From positions 1-64,000 of the forward strand of contig JBFWMD010000011.1 of the NCBI GenBank assembly GCA_050251775.1: a stretch of DNA of 64,000 nucleotides. Reading direction: 5' to 3'. This document shows, one piece after another, positions 26,418 to 34,099 of the stretch. How positions within the stretch are numbered: position 1 is the stretch's first letter; every line of letters starts with the position of its first letter. The notes under the pieces are model-generated. The model was not told the DNA's origin and did no database searches. It saw nothing but the letters and a program-made list of their open reading frames with translations. The translations under genes were made by a program, and so were the position numbers. The DNA comes from Paucidesulfovibrio sp050251775. Lineage in GTDB: Bacteria; Desulfobacterota; Desulfovibrionia; Desulfovibrionales; Desulfovibrionaceae.

Positions 26418-26446
26418 TTGACGTTTATTGCATGCGGCGTTAATTG
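26418..26446 (+). promoter_or_regulatory. Promoter of the marR-MFS operon
   Basis: TTGACG (26418-26423), a 17-bp spacer and TAATTG (26441-26446). It overlaps the first of two palindromes that start at 26444, as expected for a self-repressing MarR operon. The start codon is at 26484. Confidence 0.7.
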
Positions 26447-26470
26447 ACGCATCAACAATTGACACGTCAA
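26444..26470. promoter_or_regulatory. Tandem palindromic operators, likely MarR sites
   Basis: Two 12-bp near-identical palindromes, TTGACGCATCAA (26444-26455) and TTGACACGTCAA (26459-26470), start 15 bp apart. The shared pattern is TTGACRCRTCAA. They cover the -10 element and the transcription start and end 13 bp before the marR ATG. Placement and symmetry fit binding by the dimeric product of the adjacent gene. Confidence 0.7.
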
Positions 26471-26483
26471 GGATAGGAGCCAC

Positions 26484-26939
26484 ATGCCATTTCTCACCGA
26501 AAGCCGCACCGGATCAGCAGGATATCGCATCGGGAGGCTCTTCCGGGCCAATGCGAAACTGGGAGACCGCCTCTTTTCGTCCATCGGCATCACCCGCGGC
26601 CAAGTGCCCGTATTCATGGAAGCGCTGCACGAGCCAGGCCGGAGCCAGCAGGAACTCGCCCGGACTCTGCATATCGATGCGGCGGCCATTACCCGCGCCC
26701 TGCATCCTCTGGAGGCCAAGGGACTGGTGCGACGGGAGGAAAACGTCCAATGCCGCCGCGACAAATGCGTCTACCCCACGCCCGAGGCTGAAGAGCTGCT
26801 GCCCGACCTGCTCGCCGTGCTCGACCGGCACAACGAGATGCTGCTGCGCGGCTTTTCCCCGCAGGAGCGGGACATGGCCCTGGAAATGCTGGACAGGCTC
26901 GTGGACAACGTGGAAACGGCGCTGGGAGAGGAGGCTTGA
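26484..26939 (+). CDS. MarR-family transcriptional regulator
   Basis: The protein has 151 residues with a winged helix-turn-helix of MarR type: SQQELARTLHIDAAAITRAL is the recognition region and GLVRREENVQCRRDKCVYPT the wing. MarR dimers usually repress their own operon and release DNA on binding an aromatic or toxic compound. Two Cys (VQCRRDKCVY) sit in the wing, so redox sensing is possible but unproven. The stop overlaps the start of the MFS gene by 4 bp (ATGA), so repressor and exporter are coupled. AGGAGCC precedes the ATG. Confidence 0.9.
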   Translation: MPFLTESRTGSAGYRIGRLFRANAKLGDRLFSSIGITRGQVPVFMEALHEPGRSQQELARTLHIDAAAITRALHPLEAKGLVRREENVQCRRDKCVYPTPEAEELLPDLLAVLDRHNEMLLRGFSPQERDMALEMLDRLVDNVETALGEEA

Positions 26940-28339
26940 TGACCGATCGCGAACGCCAGCACATCATCCTCTTCGCCATCACCTCGACCCAATTCGCCGT
27001 GCCCTTCATGCTTTCGGCCGTGGCCGTGGCCCTGCCCGCCATCGGCGCGGAATTCCATTCCGGCGCCGTGGCCCTGAGCCTGGTGGAATCAACCTTCATC
27101 GCCACCACGGCCATGTTTCTGCTGCCCTTCGGACGCTATGCGGACCTCAAGGGGCACGCCCCCCTGTTCGCCAAGGGACTTTGGAGCTTCTGCGTCACCA
27201 CCCTGCTGCTCGCACTGGCCCCGAACATGCCCATGTTCATCGCGCTGCGCATTGTCCAGGGTGCGGGCGGAGCCATGACCCTGGCCACGGGACTGGCCAT
27301 GCTCATGAACGCCTATCCGCGCGAGGAACGGGGCCGGGCCCTGGGCATCGGCACTGCGGGCGTCTATCTGGGCCTTTCCGCCGGACCGTTCCTGGGGGGC
27401 ATCCTGACCTCGGCCCTGAGCTGGCGGGCGGTCTTCTTCATGGGCCTGCCCCCGCTTCTGCTGGCCCTGTTCTTTGTGCGACGGCTCAACCGGCTGGAGC
27501 ATCAAACCCTTGATGAACCGTTCGACCTGCCCGGAGCATTGCTCAGCGGCCTGGGCATCGGGCTGATCGTGGGCGGCAGCGCCGCGTTCGCCTTTCTCGC
27601 GGGGCGCATCGCCCTGGGCGCGGGCCTGCTCTGCCTCGGCGGCTTTGTCTGGTGGGAGTCGCGCCACCCCGCGCCCCTGCTGGACATGAAGCTGCTGCGC
27701 AACAACCGCCCCTTTGCTCTGGGCTGCCTTGTACAATACATCAACTACGCGGCCTCGTTCAGCATGACCTTTCTCATGAGCCTCTACCTGCAATGCGGGC
27801 GGGGCATCAGCCCTTACGAGGCGGGCACGGTGCTGGTGATGCAGCCCCTGGTCCAGGCTGCGCTCTCGCCCTTTTGCGGCCGTCTGGCGGACAAATACCC
27901 GCCCCACCTCATCGCCACGGCGGGCATGGCCGTGGTCACGGCGGCCCTGGCCATGGCCGCCGGATTCGACGCCGACACGGGCAACGCCCTCATCTACGCC
28001 ATGCTCGCTGTCATGGGCACGGGCATCGCGCTCTTCGCCTCGCCCAACGCCACCGTGATCATGGGCAGCGTGCCCAGCCGCAACTTCGGGGTGGCTTCGG
28101 CCATGACCGGCGGCATGCGCACCACGGGCATGACCTCAAGCATGGTGCTCGTCTCCCTTGTCCTGACGCACTTTTTGGGCCACGACGCAGTGAGTGTCGA
28201 AAACTTCGGGGGATATCTCAAGGTGATGCGCCTTTTGCTCACGGGCTTCACCGTGCTCAGCGCCGTTGGCGTGCTGCTCTCGCTCAGGGGGTCCCTGAAC
28301 CGCAGACCAGCCCCCAAAAACGGGGAACCCGAGGGTTAG
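26936..28339 (+). CDS. MFS multidrug-type efflux transporter
   Basis: The protein has 467 residues with about 14 membrane segments, typical of the DHA2 drug:proton antiporter group. The loop after helix 2 carries GRYADLKGHAPLF (motif A), followed by RIVQGAGGAM, and motif C-like GTAGVYLGLSAGPFLGGIL lies in helix 5. It would export toxic small molecules across the inner membrane using the proton gradient. Coupling to a MarR repressor supports inducible efflux. The substrate is not predictable. Confidence 0.9.
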   Translation: MMTDRERQHIILFAITSTQFAVPFMLSAVAVALPAIGAEFHSGAVALSLVESTFIATTAMFLLPFGRYADLKGHAPLFAKGLWSFCVTTLLLALAPNMPMFIALRIVQGAGGAMTLATGLAMLMNAYPREERGRALGIGTAGVYLGLSAGPFLGGILTSALSWRAVFFMGLPPLLLALFFVRRLNRLEHQTLDEPFDLPGALLSGLGIGLIVGGSAAFAFLAGRIALGAGLLCLGGFVWWESRHPAPLLDMKLLRNNRPFALGCLVQYINYAASFSMTFLMSLYLQCGRGISPYEAGTVLVMQPLVQAALSPFCGRLADKYPPHLIATAGMAVVTAALAMAAGFDADTGNALIYAMLAVMGTGIALFASPNATVIMGSVPSRNFGVASAMTGGMRTTGMTSSMVLVSLVLTHFLGHDAVSVENFGGYLKVMRLLLTGFTVLSAVGVLLSLRGSLNRRPAPKNGEPEG

Positions 28340-28374
28340 CAGCAGCCCTTGGCGCTCCGGCCCAGCCAGGAGGC

Positions 28375-28422
28375 TCAGGCAGACGCGCCGAGGTCCTTTT
28401 CCGGATCGTATTTCAAAAGCAT
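28375..28422 (-). CDS. Candidate micro-gene (15 residues, or 28 if the UGA is read through)
   Basis: An ATG at 28422 follows an excellent ribosome site (AGGAGGAGCC) and encodes MLLKYDPEKDLGASA before TGA (28377-28375). The same frame then continues as ASWLGRSAKGCC to a TAA at 28338-28336. The bases just after the TGA can form a short hairpin (CTCC-T-GGC, loop TGG, GCC-GGAG) with a bulged T, loosely like a bacterial selenocysteine insertion element. It lies about 130 bp downstream of the methyltransferase gene on the same strand and meets the convergent MFS gene at its stop. The ribosome site and frame are seen; translation and any recoding are speculation. Confidence 0.3.
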   Translation of the reverse strand: MLLKYDPEKDLGASA

Positions 28423-28550
28423 GGCTCCTCCTGAAGGCCATTGCGGGACGTTCCCAGCCCATATGTCCGGCGCGGCACAACGGTCAGATCGAATTTCTGA
28501 AAACGGGGTTCGAATTTTCCGATGTTCTCCGTGCTCCCGACGCGCCCGGT

Positions 28551-29384
28551 TCAGCCTAAGACCGGAGCATCGCAGCCCGTGCGGGTGTCCCAGGAGAGCA
28601 GCGCCCAGCGCACGGATGGCGGCGTCGGGCGGCAGAGTCCACCGTCGCAGGGCGTCAATGTTTCGGAAAGATACGCCCGCAAACGGCCCTCCTCTTCGGC
28701 GCTCATCTCCCTGAGCATCCAGCGCGCGTCCTCCACTGCGGCGTCGAAATCCGGGTACTGGCTTTTGCGCTCCAGCAAAATGAAACGCACCTCGGCGAAA
28801 ATGCCCATTTCGCGCAGGAGGTTGACCACCACCATGTAGTCGGCCCGGGGAAGGCAGGTCCGGCCCACGGCCTCGATCAGGGCGCGGTCGTGGGGACCGT
28901 CGCCCACCAGCGTGGAAAGGAAGACTTTTTTCCGGGCGTAGCGGTGCGCCTTGGCCAGGGCCGCGCGAAGGTCCTCCACGATCAGCGAGCGCGAGCCCAG
29001 CACCACGTCATGGCTTCCCAGTTCCGGCACGTCCCAGGAGGAGGTCCAGCTGCCGTCCGCCACGCGGATGTTCTCCAACCCCACTTCGTCGCAACGCTCC
29101 CGCAACAGCGCTCGCATCCGTTCGGACGGGTCCGCCGCCGTGACCCGGCGCACGATCCGGGCCAGAGGCAAGGCCAGGGTTCCCACGGCGCAGCCCATGT
29201 CCAGCACGCTCCAGTCCGGCTCGGGCCGCATATATTCCAGAAACTGTCTCGAATAGTCGCTGCCCTCGGCGATAAGCTTGAAATCCCCGGCCCGCTTGTC
29301 CCAGACCTTGGGGTCCTCCCCATGGCGATGGGCGGCCTGGGCCGAACGCCAGACTTCGTTCCAGTCCGTTTTCCCTTTCAGCAT
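28551..29384 (-). CDS. SAM-dependent methyltransferase (class I)
   Basis: The protein has 277 residues. The Rossmann methyltransferase core shows motif I (VLDMGCAVGTLALPLA), an acidic residue at the end of strand 2 (VTAADPSERM), and a post-motif region (DVVLGSRSLIVEDLRAAL). The C-terminal ~90 residues are helical and lineage-specific, ending with a Cys pair (TPCDGGLCRP). The substrate is unknown. ATG 29384 is preferred because AGGAG lies 5 bases upstream; the frame extends to 29456 across the ssb terminator. A candidate micro-gene follows. Confidence 0.82.
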   Translation of the reverse strand: MLKGKTDWNEVWRSAQAAHRHGEDPKVWDKRAGDFKLIAEGSDYSRQFLEYMRPEPDWSVLDMGCAVGTLALPLARIVRRVTAADPSERMRALLRERCDEVGLENIRVADGSWTSSWDVPELGSHDVVLGSRSLIVEDLRAALAKAHRYARKKVFLSTLVGDGPHDRALIEAVGRTCLPRADYMVVVNLLREMGIFAEVRFILLERKSQYPDFDAAVEDARWMLREMSAEEEGRLRAYLSETLTPCDGGLCRPTPPSVRWALLSWDTRTGCDAPVLG

Positions 29385-29438
29385 ACGCACTCCTGATGTT
29401 TGAACGTGGGTGAATGGGACCATCAACACCGAAACGGC

Positions 29439-29467
29439 AAAAAAAAGACGGCCCAAGGCCGTCTTTC
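29439..29467 (-). terminator. Rho-independent terminator of ssb
   Basis: Stem AAAGACGGCC / GGCCGTCTTT with loop CAA at 29445-29467. On the minus strand it is followed by a run of T (complement of the A at 29439-29447). It lies about 37 bp beyond the ssb stop. Confidence 0.88.
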
Positions 29468-29503
29468 CGCGTCGGGGGGATCTCCCGCCCGAAACGACAC
29501 GCG

Positions 29504-30019
29504 TCAGAACGGCACGTCGTCCATGCCGCTGGCTTCAGAAGGGAACGCCGGACCGAGGTCCTCGTCTTCGTAGCTGGGACCGTTCTGCTGGGACTGCTGG
29601 GGCTGCTGGTAGCCGCCCTGCTGCCGCTGCTGGGGACGCGCCTGCCCCTGGGGGGCTCCCTGGGACGGAGCAGCACCTTCCTGGCGGCTGTCCAGGCCCT
29701 GGACGTTGCTGGCCACGATTTCCGTGGTATAGCGGTCCTGGCCGTTCTGGTCCTGCCACTTGCGGGTCTGGAGCTTGCCCTCCACGAGAACCAGCCGCCC
29801 CTTGGAAAGGTAGTTGCCGCAGAACTCGGCGGTCTGCCTCCAGGCCACAATGCGATGCCATTCGGTGCGCTCCACCTTCTGGCCAGAAGTGCGGTCGCGG
29901 TAGCCCTCGTCCGTGGCCAGGGTGAAGTTGGCCACGGCCTGCCCGCCCTGCGTATAGGAAAGTTTCGGGTCCTGGCCCAGACGGCCGATGAGAAGGACCT
30001 TGTTCATGCTGCCAGCCAT
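29504..30019 (-). CDS. ssb: Single-stranded DNA-binding protein
   Basis: The protein has 171 residues. An OB-fold covers about 4-110 (NKVLLIGRLGQDPKLSYTQGG, FTLATDEGYRD, TEWHRIVAW, GRLVLVEGKLQTRKW). A Gln/Gly/Pro-rich disordered linker follows, then the acidic tip MDDVPF, which recruits replication and repair proteins. It binds ssDNA as a tetramer. AAGGAG precedes ATG 30019; an internal ATG (residue 5) is a possible alternative start. It lies downstream of two small genes and the motAB-pilZ group on the same strand and has its own terminator. Confidence 0.97.
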   Translation of the reverse strand: MAGSMNKVLLIGRLGQDPKLSYTQGGQAVANFTLATDEGYRDRTSGQKVERTEWHRIVAWRQTAEFCGNYLSKGRLVLVEGKLQTRKWQDQNGQDRYTTEIVASNVQGLDSRQEGAAPSQGAPQGQARPQQRQQGGYQQPQQSQQNGPSYEDEDLGPAFPSEASGMDDVPF

Positions 30020-30060
30020 GTATCGTCTCCTTGGAATTTGTTGTCGCTGATCCGGGACGC

Positions 30061-30405
30061 TTACAACTTTTCAGCAGCTTTTTCCAGCTCGGAAAGCGCG
30101 TCTTCCAGGTCGTCGCTGAGTCGGTTGGCCTCGGAGGCCTTCCAGTCGCCCAGGGCGGATTCGAGCCGGGACACGAGTTCCTCCAGGCGTTCGGGGCCGT
30201 CCGCAAGGACGGCCACAGCCTCCCTGGACAGCATGCCCAGACGTTTTTTCTCCGCAAGGGTGCGGCCGAGCTCGAGCACACCGTAGGCCGCGCCGGGAAC
30301 ACGGTCCACGCCCCAGGCCAGACGACTCAGCCGGGGCCAGATCCGGACCACGCCCGCTTCGTCATACGTGGCGGCGGAAACACGGATCTGCAACAACTTG
30401 CCCAT
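30061..30405 (-). CDS. Conserved small protein of unknown function
   Basis: The protein has 114 residues. The N-terminal half is mixed (LLQIRVSAATYDEAGVVRIWPRLSRLAW); the C-terminal half is a charged helical stretch rich in Leu, Glu and Ala (LEELVSRLESALGDWKASEA), probably a coiled coil. It starts one base after the stop of the lipoyl-like gene, so expression is coupled, and ssb follows after 41 bp. No family is recognised. The position between a cofactor-domain-like protein and ssb does not reveal a role. Confidence 0.7.
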   Translation of the reverse strand: MGKLLQIRVSAATYDEAGVVRIWPRLSRLAWGVDRVPGAAYGVLELGRTLAEKKRLGMLSREAVAVLADGPERLEELVSRLESALGDWKASEANRLSDDLEDALSELEKAAEKL

Positions 30406-31056
30406 TCAGACCTCTTCTTCCCACTCGCTCTGCACTCGGGCCACCACTTCCTGGATCATGGTCAACTGGTCCTCGCGGCAGACGCCGAGCAGGGGCTCGC
30501 CCGCGTCCACGTTGTCCCCGCGATGGAAGTAGACCGCGTAGATCAGGCCGTCCGGGCCGGAATAGGCGAGCGGAGTTTCCCGTTTCATGCGCGAGACGAT
30601 GAACATTTCCATGCCGTCGCGCACCTTGACCGAGCGTTTTCCGGAAACCTTGAGCTTCTGGTCCAGCTCGGGCACGAAGTAATACTTGGCCCGCTCCTGG
30701 GCCTTGAACAGATAGAGCGCCTTCTGAAGGATGAGGTCAATGACCTCCTTGCGCGAGAGGAAATGGCGGATCGTCATCAGCGGGGTTCCCGCCTCCACGA
30801 AACGGCCTTCCAGCTCCGCGCATACGTCCATGATCTCACCGTTTTCGGGCGAGTGCAGCGGCTTTTTGTTGCGTTCGCGGCTCAGCTCCAGCAGAAGCGT
30901 TCCGGGTTTCTCCATCCATGTGCCGCGCGGAGCCTTGACCTTGTCGCCGTTCTTGAGGCCCGCGAAGGACACCACGCCGGTGTGCGGGGCCTGTATTTCA
31001 ATGGTCTTGTACGGGGATGCCTTGATCCCTTCGAGAAGTTCCTTGATGTTCAGCAA
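30406..31056 (-). CDS. Protein with biotin/lipoyl-like barrel domains
   Basis: The protein has 216 residues. Two segments look like lipoyl or HlyD-type half-barrels: IEIQAPHTGVVSF...GDKVKAPRGTW near the N-terminus and HSPENGEIMDVCAELEGRFVEAGTPLMTI in the middle, with a third barrel-like piece at the C-terminus (GLIYAVYFHRGDNVDAGEPLLGV). None has the M-K-M or D-K lysine that is biotinylated or lipoylated, and there is no membrane helix or signal peptide. It may be a cytosolic scaffold or a degenerate carrier. It is followed directly by the 114-residue gene. Confidence 0.65.
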   Translation of the reverse strand: MLNIKELLEGIKASPYKTIEIQAPHTGVVSFAGLKNGDKVKAPRGTWMEKPGTLLLELSRERNKKPLHSPENGEIMDVCAELEGRFVEAGTPLMTIRHFLSRKEVIDLILQKALYLFKAQERAKYYFVPELDQKLKVSGKRSVKVRDGMEMFIVSRMKRETPLAYSGPDGLIYAVYFHRGDNVDAGEPLLGVCREDQLTMIQEVVARVQSEWEEEV

Positions 31057-31171
31057 CGTTCTGCTCTTCCTTGTTGGGAGTGATCACTTGCCTGCAGGGG
31101 GTGAAGGTTTCATAGTGGCTCGCCCCTTCCGGGTCAAGACCGGGGAGCGCTGCTCTGGGAGCGGACCAGCG

Positions 31172-31549
31172 CTACCCTTCTGGGCGGGATTTGCGGAGCT
31201 GGATGAGCCGCTTCTGGACTTCGAGAACGAGCTTGTCGAGCTTCAGGGCCTGCTGGCGCTTGAGTTCGCCAAAGGCCAGCCCCACCACACCGCTCTCCAG
31301 GGCGCGGACCACGCTGACCGGAGCCTGGCCCAGGAACAGCTTGCGGTTCAGGTACAGGGAGACCACATAATTTTCCCCGTTGCGGAAGCCGCGCGTCTCG
31401 TCCAGAACGGCGAATCCCGAGGCGCTGATGTCCTTGATCTCGAAGACCCGCTCGGAGTCGTGAAAACGGACTTCCAGACCCGGAACACGGGTGCGGAAGG
31501 CCTGTCGTGCCCGTTCTTCGCTGTCGCCAAAAGAAATGTCGATCGCCAT
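31172..31549 (-). CDS. PilZ domain protein (c-di-GMP receptor candidate)
   Basis: The protein has 125 residues and is essentially one PilZ domain: R-x3-R-type motif near the start (RQAFRTRVPGLEV) and D-x-S-x-x-G (DISASGFAV) about 25 residues later, the two c-di-GMP-contacting motifs. The C-terminal ~35 residues form a basic helix. It lies 19 bp downstream of motB on the same strand, so a role in c-di-GMP control of flagellar motor output is a reasonable inference. ATG 31549 follows GGGGGGAGC; the frame extends to 31594 into motB. Confidence 0.85.
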   Translation of the reverse strand: MAIDISFGDSEERARQAFRTRVPGLEVRFHDSERVFEIKDISASGFAVLDETRGFRNGENYVVSLYLNRKLFLGQAPVSVVRALESGVVGLAFGELKRQQALKLDKLVLEVQKRLIQLRKSRPEG

Positions 31550-31568
31550 GCTCCCCCCGGACTGGAAT

Positions 31569-32324
31569 CTACTGGCCCGTGACCCGTTTTTCAAGGATGA
31601 ATTCGACCCGGCGATTTTTGGCCCGGTTTTCCGACGTGGTGTTGGGCACGAGCGGATTGAGCGAGGCCAGCCCCGTGGCGGTCAACCTGCCCGGCTCAAT
31701 GCCTTGATTCAGCAGGAACCGGAGCACGTTCACCGCCCGCAGGGCGGAAATTTCCCAGTTATCCTGATAGCGCCCGGCGGTCGGAACCGTGTCGTCCGTG
31801 TAGCCGCGAATGTTGATGACCTGATCCGGATGTTGGGTAAAGAAATCCTTGAGCGTCAGAATGAGCTTCTCGCCGAGCGGGGTCAACGCGACCCGCCCCG
31901 GTTCGAAGAACACGTCGCCCGGAGCGCGCAGAGTGATCACGCCGTTCTCAAAGGTGGCGGAGACCACGCCCTCGATACCCTTTTCCGTTTGCAGGGCCTT
32001 GACCTCGGAAAAAACCTTGCGCTGCGACTCCACGATCTGGCGCTGCATGAGCACCTGATCGAGCAGTACACCGGCTTCCTCGTGCGTGATGCGGCTGGTG
32101 GCGATCTGCTCCATCTGGCCTTGCAGGGCCTTGGTCACGGAGGTGAACGTCTCTGAAAATTTCTCCTTGTCCAGCGTGGACATGGAATAGAGCAGAATGA
32201 AAAAGACCAGGAGCAGCATGGAAAGATCCGCGAACGTGGTCAGCCAGTCGCGATTCTCGTCCTCCTCCATCTCCATGATGTACAGATCGTCCGCTCGGGT
32301 CGGACGTTGCGGCTTCTTGATCAC
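31569..32324 (-). CDS. motB: Flagellar motor stator protein MotB
   Basis: The protein has 251 residues with a single membrane helix (about 29-50, FADLSMLLLVFFILLYSMS) carrying the proton-conducting Asp33. A plug/linker helix and a C-terminal OmpA-like peptidoglycan-binding domain follow (INIRGYTDDTVP, NWEISALRAVNVLRFL, NRRVEFIL). It forms the stator with MotA. The gene starts one base after the motA stop, and pilZ follows after 19 bp. The ion type (H+ or Na+) cannot be decided from this alone. Confidence 0.95.
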   Translation of the reverse strand: MIKKPQRPTRADDLYIMEMEEDENRDWLTTFADLSMLLLVFFILLYSMSTLDKEKFSETFTSVTKALQGQMEQIATSRITHEEAGVLLDQVLMQRQIVESQRKVFSEVKALQTEKGIEGVVSATFENGVITLRAPGDVFFEPGRVALTPLGEKLILTLKDFFTQHPDQVINIRGYTDDTVPTAGRYQDNWEISALRAVNVLRFLLNQGIEPGRLTATGLASLNPLVPNTTSENRAKNRRVEFILEKRVTGQ

Positions 32325-32325
32325 A

Positions 32326-33075
32326 TCAAACTCCCCGTTCCTTCGGTCCCAGGAAGGACGAAAGCTTCTCGTAGACGAGCATGGGGTTGTTGTTCTCCAG
32401 AATGGACTTGGCGCCCTCGAAGATGATTTCCAGGTTGAGCTGTTCCTGGAGCGTGCGGGCCTTGAGCTTGGCCTGGATGGGGTTGAAAAGCATGGTCGCC
32501 AAGAGCGAACCGTAGAAGGTGGTCAGGATGGCCACGGCCATGGCCGGCCCCACCGAGGTCGGGTCGTCCAGCCGCGAAAGCATCTGGATCAGACCGATGA
32601 GCGTGCCCATCATGCCGAAGGACGGAGCAAGGCTCCCCAGGCGCTTGAACACGTCCTGGGCCACTTGGTGGCGGCGGCGCATGGCATTGATCTCGATGCG
32701 CAGGGTGTCGTGGATCAGCTGCGGATCGGCGTTGTCCGCGATGAGCTGGCAGGATTTCTTGAGCACCACGTTTTCGGTCTGGACGTTTTCCAGGGCCATG
32801 AGGCCCTCTCGGCGGCTGATTTCGGCCACCTTGACCATGATGTTGATCACGTCCCTGGCCTTAACCTTGCGCACGCCAAAGACCTTGAAGCCCGCGTAGA
32901 AGGCCTGCACGATCTCCTCAAGGGGAAAGGCCACGGTGATGGAGGCCAACGTCCCCCCGATGACGATCATCATGCCCGGCAGGTTGATGAAGACATCCAC
33001 GGCGCCGCCGATGAAAATGGCGCCCACCACCAGGGAAAGACCCACAATCAGGCCGAGAAGCGTTGCGATGTCCAT
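32326..33075 (-). CDS. motA: Flagellar motor stator protein MotA
   Basis: The protein has 249 residues with four membrane helices: two near the N-terminus (LLGLIVGLSLVVGAIFIG; LPGMMIVIGGTLASITVAF) and two after the cytoplasmic domain (APSFGMMGTLIGLIQML; GPAMAVAILTTFYGSLLATM). The cytoplasmic part is charged, as needed for contact with FliG. MotA and MotB form the torque-generating stator. It heads the motA-motB-pilZ group and diverges from the purine nucleoside phosphorylase gene. Confidence 0.95.
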   Translation of the reverse strand: MDIATLLGLIVGLSLVVGAIFIGGAVDVFINLPGMMIVIGGTLASITVAFPLEEIVQAFYAGFKVFGVRKVKARDVINIMVKVAEISRREGLMALENVQTENVVLKKSCQLIADNADPQLIHDTLRIEINAMRRRHQVAQDVFKRLGSLAPSFGMMGTLIGLIQMLSRLDDPTSVGPAMAVAILTTFYGSLLATMLFNPIQAKLKARTLQEQLNLEIIFEGAKSILENNNPMLVYEKLSSFLGPKERGV

Positions 33076-33106
33076 AAACCGAAGCCTATCCTTGTTTCCG
33101 TTGCCG

Positions 33107-33115
33107 TGCTATACT
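33107..33115 (+). promoter_or_regulatory. Extended -10 promoter candidate for purine nucleoside phosphorylase
   Basis: TGCTATACT is an extended -10 (TG-N-TATACT). There is no good -35. It would start a transcript with a leader of about 55 nt before the ATG at 33178. Confidence 0.4.
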
Positions 33116-33177
33116 CTTACGCGGCGAAGCCGCATTTGAGCTATCGGCCATTTTTTCAGCAAACTCAAGGGATCAGC

Positions 33178-34023
33178 ATGACATTTTTGGACCGCGTTCG
33201 TCACGCTAGGACGTTTATACAGGAAAAAACGGGAATTGCACAACCCGGAACCGTGGCGCTCGTGCTCGGTTCCGGCCTGGGCGAAGCCGAAAATCTGCTG
33301 GAAGACGCCAGGGAGCTGGCGTATGCCGAAATTCCGGGCTTTCCGCGCTCCAGCGTGCCCGGACACGCCTCCCGGCTTCTTTGGGGACGTTGTGGCTCTT
33401 GCCCGGTGCTGGCGCTCTCGGGCCGGTTCCATCTTTACGAGGGCTTTGACGCACAGGAGACCTGCTTCGGGGTGCGCGTGCTCGGCGAGTTGGGCGTGCG
33501 CGAGCTGATTCTGACCAATGCGGCGGGCGCGCTCAATCCGCAGTTCGACACCGGAACCCTGGTGCTGATCAGCGACCAGATCAATTTCACGGGGCAAAGC
33601 CCCCTCAGCGGTCCGAACCACGACGGCTGGGGTGTGCGCTTTCCGGACATGAGCCGGGTTTACGACGCGGTCTGGCGCGACCGCGCCCTGGAAACAGCCC
33701 GAACGCTCGGCATCCGCCTGGAGCGCGGGGTCTACGTCCAGGTTCCCGGACCGCAGCTCGAAACCCCGGCGGAAACGCGCATGCTGCGCCGCCTCGGCGC
33801 GGACGCAGTGGGCATGTCCACGGCCCTGGAGGCCATCTGCGCCCGGCACATGGGCATGCGCGTCCTGGGCATCTCCTGCCTGACGAACAAGAACCTGCCG
33901 GACTGCATGGCCGAGACCAGCCACGCCCAGGTCCTCGAAACGGCGGGCAGGGCTTCGGCGGACCTTGTCCGGCTGCTCGCGGCGCTGCTGGAAAAGGGCA
34001 CGCCGGACGCGGACGGAAGTTGA
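33178..34023 (+). CDS. punA: Purine-nucleoside phosphorylase (trimeric, low-molecular-mass class)
   Basis: The protein has 281 residues. Family motifs: LVLGSGLGEA (phosphate loop), RFHLYEGFDAQE, LTNAAGALN, GVYVQVPGPQLETPAE, and DAVGMSTALEAICA. The late SCLTNKN segment supplies the base-contacting Asn typical of enzymes for guanosine and inosine. It cleaves purine nucleosides with phosphate to base and ribose-1-phosphate for salvage. It starts about 100 bp from the divergent motA; a FlgO-like lipoprotein gene follows after 76 bp. The more 5' open frame is not protein-like. Confidence 0.94.
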   Translation: MTFLDRVRHARTFIQEKTGIAQPGTVALVLGSGLGEAENLLEDARELAYAEIPGFPRSSVPGHASRLLWGRCGSCPVLALSGRFHLYEGFDAQETCFGVRVLGELGVRELILTNAAGALNPQFDTGTLVLISDQINFTGQSPLSGPNHDGWGVRFPDMSRVYDAVWRDRALETARTLGIRLERGVYVQVPGPQLETPAETRMLRRLGADAVGMSTALEAICARHMGMRVLGISCLTNKNLPDCMAETSHAQVLETAGRASADLVRLLAALLEKGTPDADGS

Positions 34024-34099
34024 GCGCCGGCGCTAAACCGTTCGGAAAAGCCGCCGATAAGACGACAACGGTTTCCACCCGCAACCCAGAGATCAATCC

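Noticed and set aside
22848..26483. A 1211-codon minus-strand open frame opposite the SNF2 helicase
   Set aside because: It is antisense to a clear helicase and membrane protein gene; the long open frame results from GC-rich codon bias.
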